Source of the DNA: Nautiliaceae bacterium
GTDB lineage: Bacteria > Campylobacterota > Campylobacteria > Campylobacterales > Nautiliaceae
NCBI GenBank assembly: GCA_027062985.1
Contig: JAMOSR010000013.1
Location: 1-12,928, forward strand
DNA length: 12,928 nucleotides
Direction: 5' to 3'
How positions within the stretch are numbered: position 1 is the stretch's first letter; each line of letters opens with the position of its first letter. The notes under the pieces are model-generated. The model was not told the DNA's origin and did no database searches. It saw only the letters and a list, made by a program, of their open reading frames with translations. Both the position numbers and the translations under genes were made by a program. Below are positions 12,554 through 12,928 of the stretch, in pieces.

Positions 12554-12928
12554 ATAGGCTTCGGCAACACCTTTTGCAAGTTCTCGTATTTTTAAAATGT
12601 AATTTTGTCTCTCCGTTTGCGATATAGCTTTTCTGGCATCAAGCACGTTAAATATATGACTTGCAAAAATAGTATAATCATATGCAGGAAGAGGTAGATT
12701 TGCTTCAAGACATCTTTTAGCTTCATTCCTTGAATCTTCAAACCATCTAAACAACATATCAACATTTGCTACTTCAAAATTGTATTTAGAAAACTCAAAT
12801 TCGCTTCTTTTATGCATATCCCCGTAAGTTGTGTTTTCGTTCCATTTAATATCGTATACGTTATCCACACCCTGAAGATACATAGCAAGTCTCTCAGTCC
12901 CGTACGTAATTTCAACAGGCACCGGAAA
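12536..12928 (-). CDS. glyQ: Glycyl-tRNA synthetase alpha subunit, 3' part (5' end outside the window)
   Basis: The frame runs in from the window edge and ends at the TGA at 12538-12536, giving the last 130 residues of a protein usually about 290-300 long. PVPVEITYGTERLAMYLQGV contains class II synthetase motif 3, and WNENTTYGDMHKRSEFEFSK and LPLPAYDYTIFASHIFNVLD are typical of GlyQ. GlyQ pairs with GlyS in an alpha2beta2 enzyme that charges tRNA-Gly; the alpha subunit holds the aminoacylation active site. The glyS gene is not in this window. A GTG at 12922 is an internal valine codon, not a start. The last residues, VGIEN, fall in the heptad repeat. nif3 starts 19 bases downstream, so cotranscription is likely. 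Confidence 0.95.
   Translation of the reverse strand, partial: FPVPVEITYGTERLAMYLQGVDNVYDIKWNENTTYGDMHKRSEFEFSKYNFEVANVDMLFRWFEDSRNEAKRCLEANLPLPAYDYTIFASHIFNVLDARKAISQTERQNYILKIRELAKGVAEAYVGIEN

Noticed and set aside
12517..12579. Amino-terminal extension of the Nif3 protein into glyQ
   Set aside because: The extra residues are glyQ and heptad-repeat sequence read in another frame; Nif3 proteins begin near MKLKKIYDFL.
1..12928. CRISPR array, tRNA or rRNA gene, insertion sequence, phage or defence genes
   Set aside because: Looked for on both strands; there are no spaced long repeats, no cloverleaf-like sequence in the few gaps, and no transposase, integrase or restriction motifs. Every coding frame belongs to a core family.

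Overview
This is an AT-rich, gene-dense window of the core genome of a member of the Campylobacterota (formerly Epsilonproteobacteria). The hook protein has the MMRSLWSGVSGL amino terminus I associate with Campylobacter and Helicobacter hook proteins. The minus-strand order glyQ-nif3-flgZ-waaA matches, from memory, Helicobacter pylori HP0960-HP0957 and Campylobacter jejuni Cj0704-Cj0707. Very low GC, lysine-rich proteins and a bacterial PolX make a Nautiliales-type vent organism (Nautilia, Caminibacter, Lebetimonas) plausible, but the genus is inference. The longest gap between genes is under 50 bases, and there are no RNA genes, insertion sequences, prophage genes or CRISPR arrays.

Plus strand, 2-7969: the 3' part of fliK (hook length control), flgD (hook cap), a 627-residue FlgE paralogue, the 859-residue hook protein FlgE, and a Maf-family flagellin glycosyltransferase. 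Sigma-54 (RpoN) promoters of the form GGAAC-N5-TTGCTT lie directly before flgD and before flgE. Each touches or overlaps the stop codon of the preceding gene. maf instead has a candidate sigma-70 extended -10 promoter and a perfect 11-bp hairpin next to its ribosome binding site.

Minus strand, 12928-7924: the 3' part of glyQ (glycyl-tRNA synthetase alpha), a Nif3-family protein, flgZ (coiled coil plus zinc ribbon, the RpoN-protecting protein in H. pylori), waaA (Kdo transferase), a small DUF167 protein and polX (family X polymerase with PHP nuclease). The last four are tightly packed, with overlaps of 4, 4 and 23 bases, so they probably form one transcript. A candidate promoter starts at the nif3 stop codon, in front of flgZ. 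The two gene blocks converge and their last genes, maf and polX, overlap by 46 bases at their 3' ends.

Functionally, the left half builds and decorates the flagellum. The right half is mostly housekeeping (translation, lipopolysaccharide core, DNA repair), but it includes flgZ, whose product is expected to support the sigma factor that reads the two hook promoters. I found no clearly undescribed system. The most useful leads are the arrangement of promoters and hairpins, the heptad repeat between glyQ and nif3, and polX at the end of the flgZ-waaA cluster.
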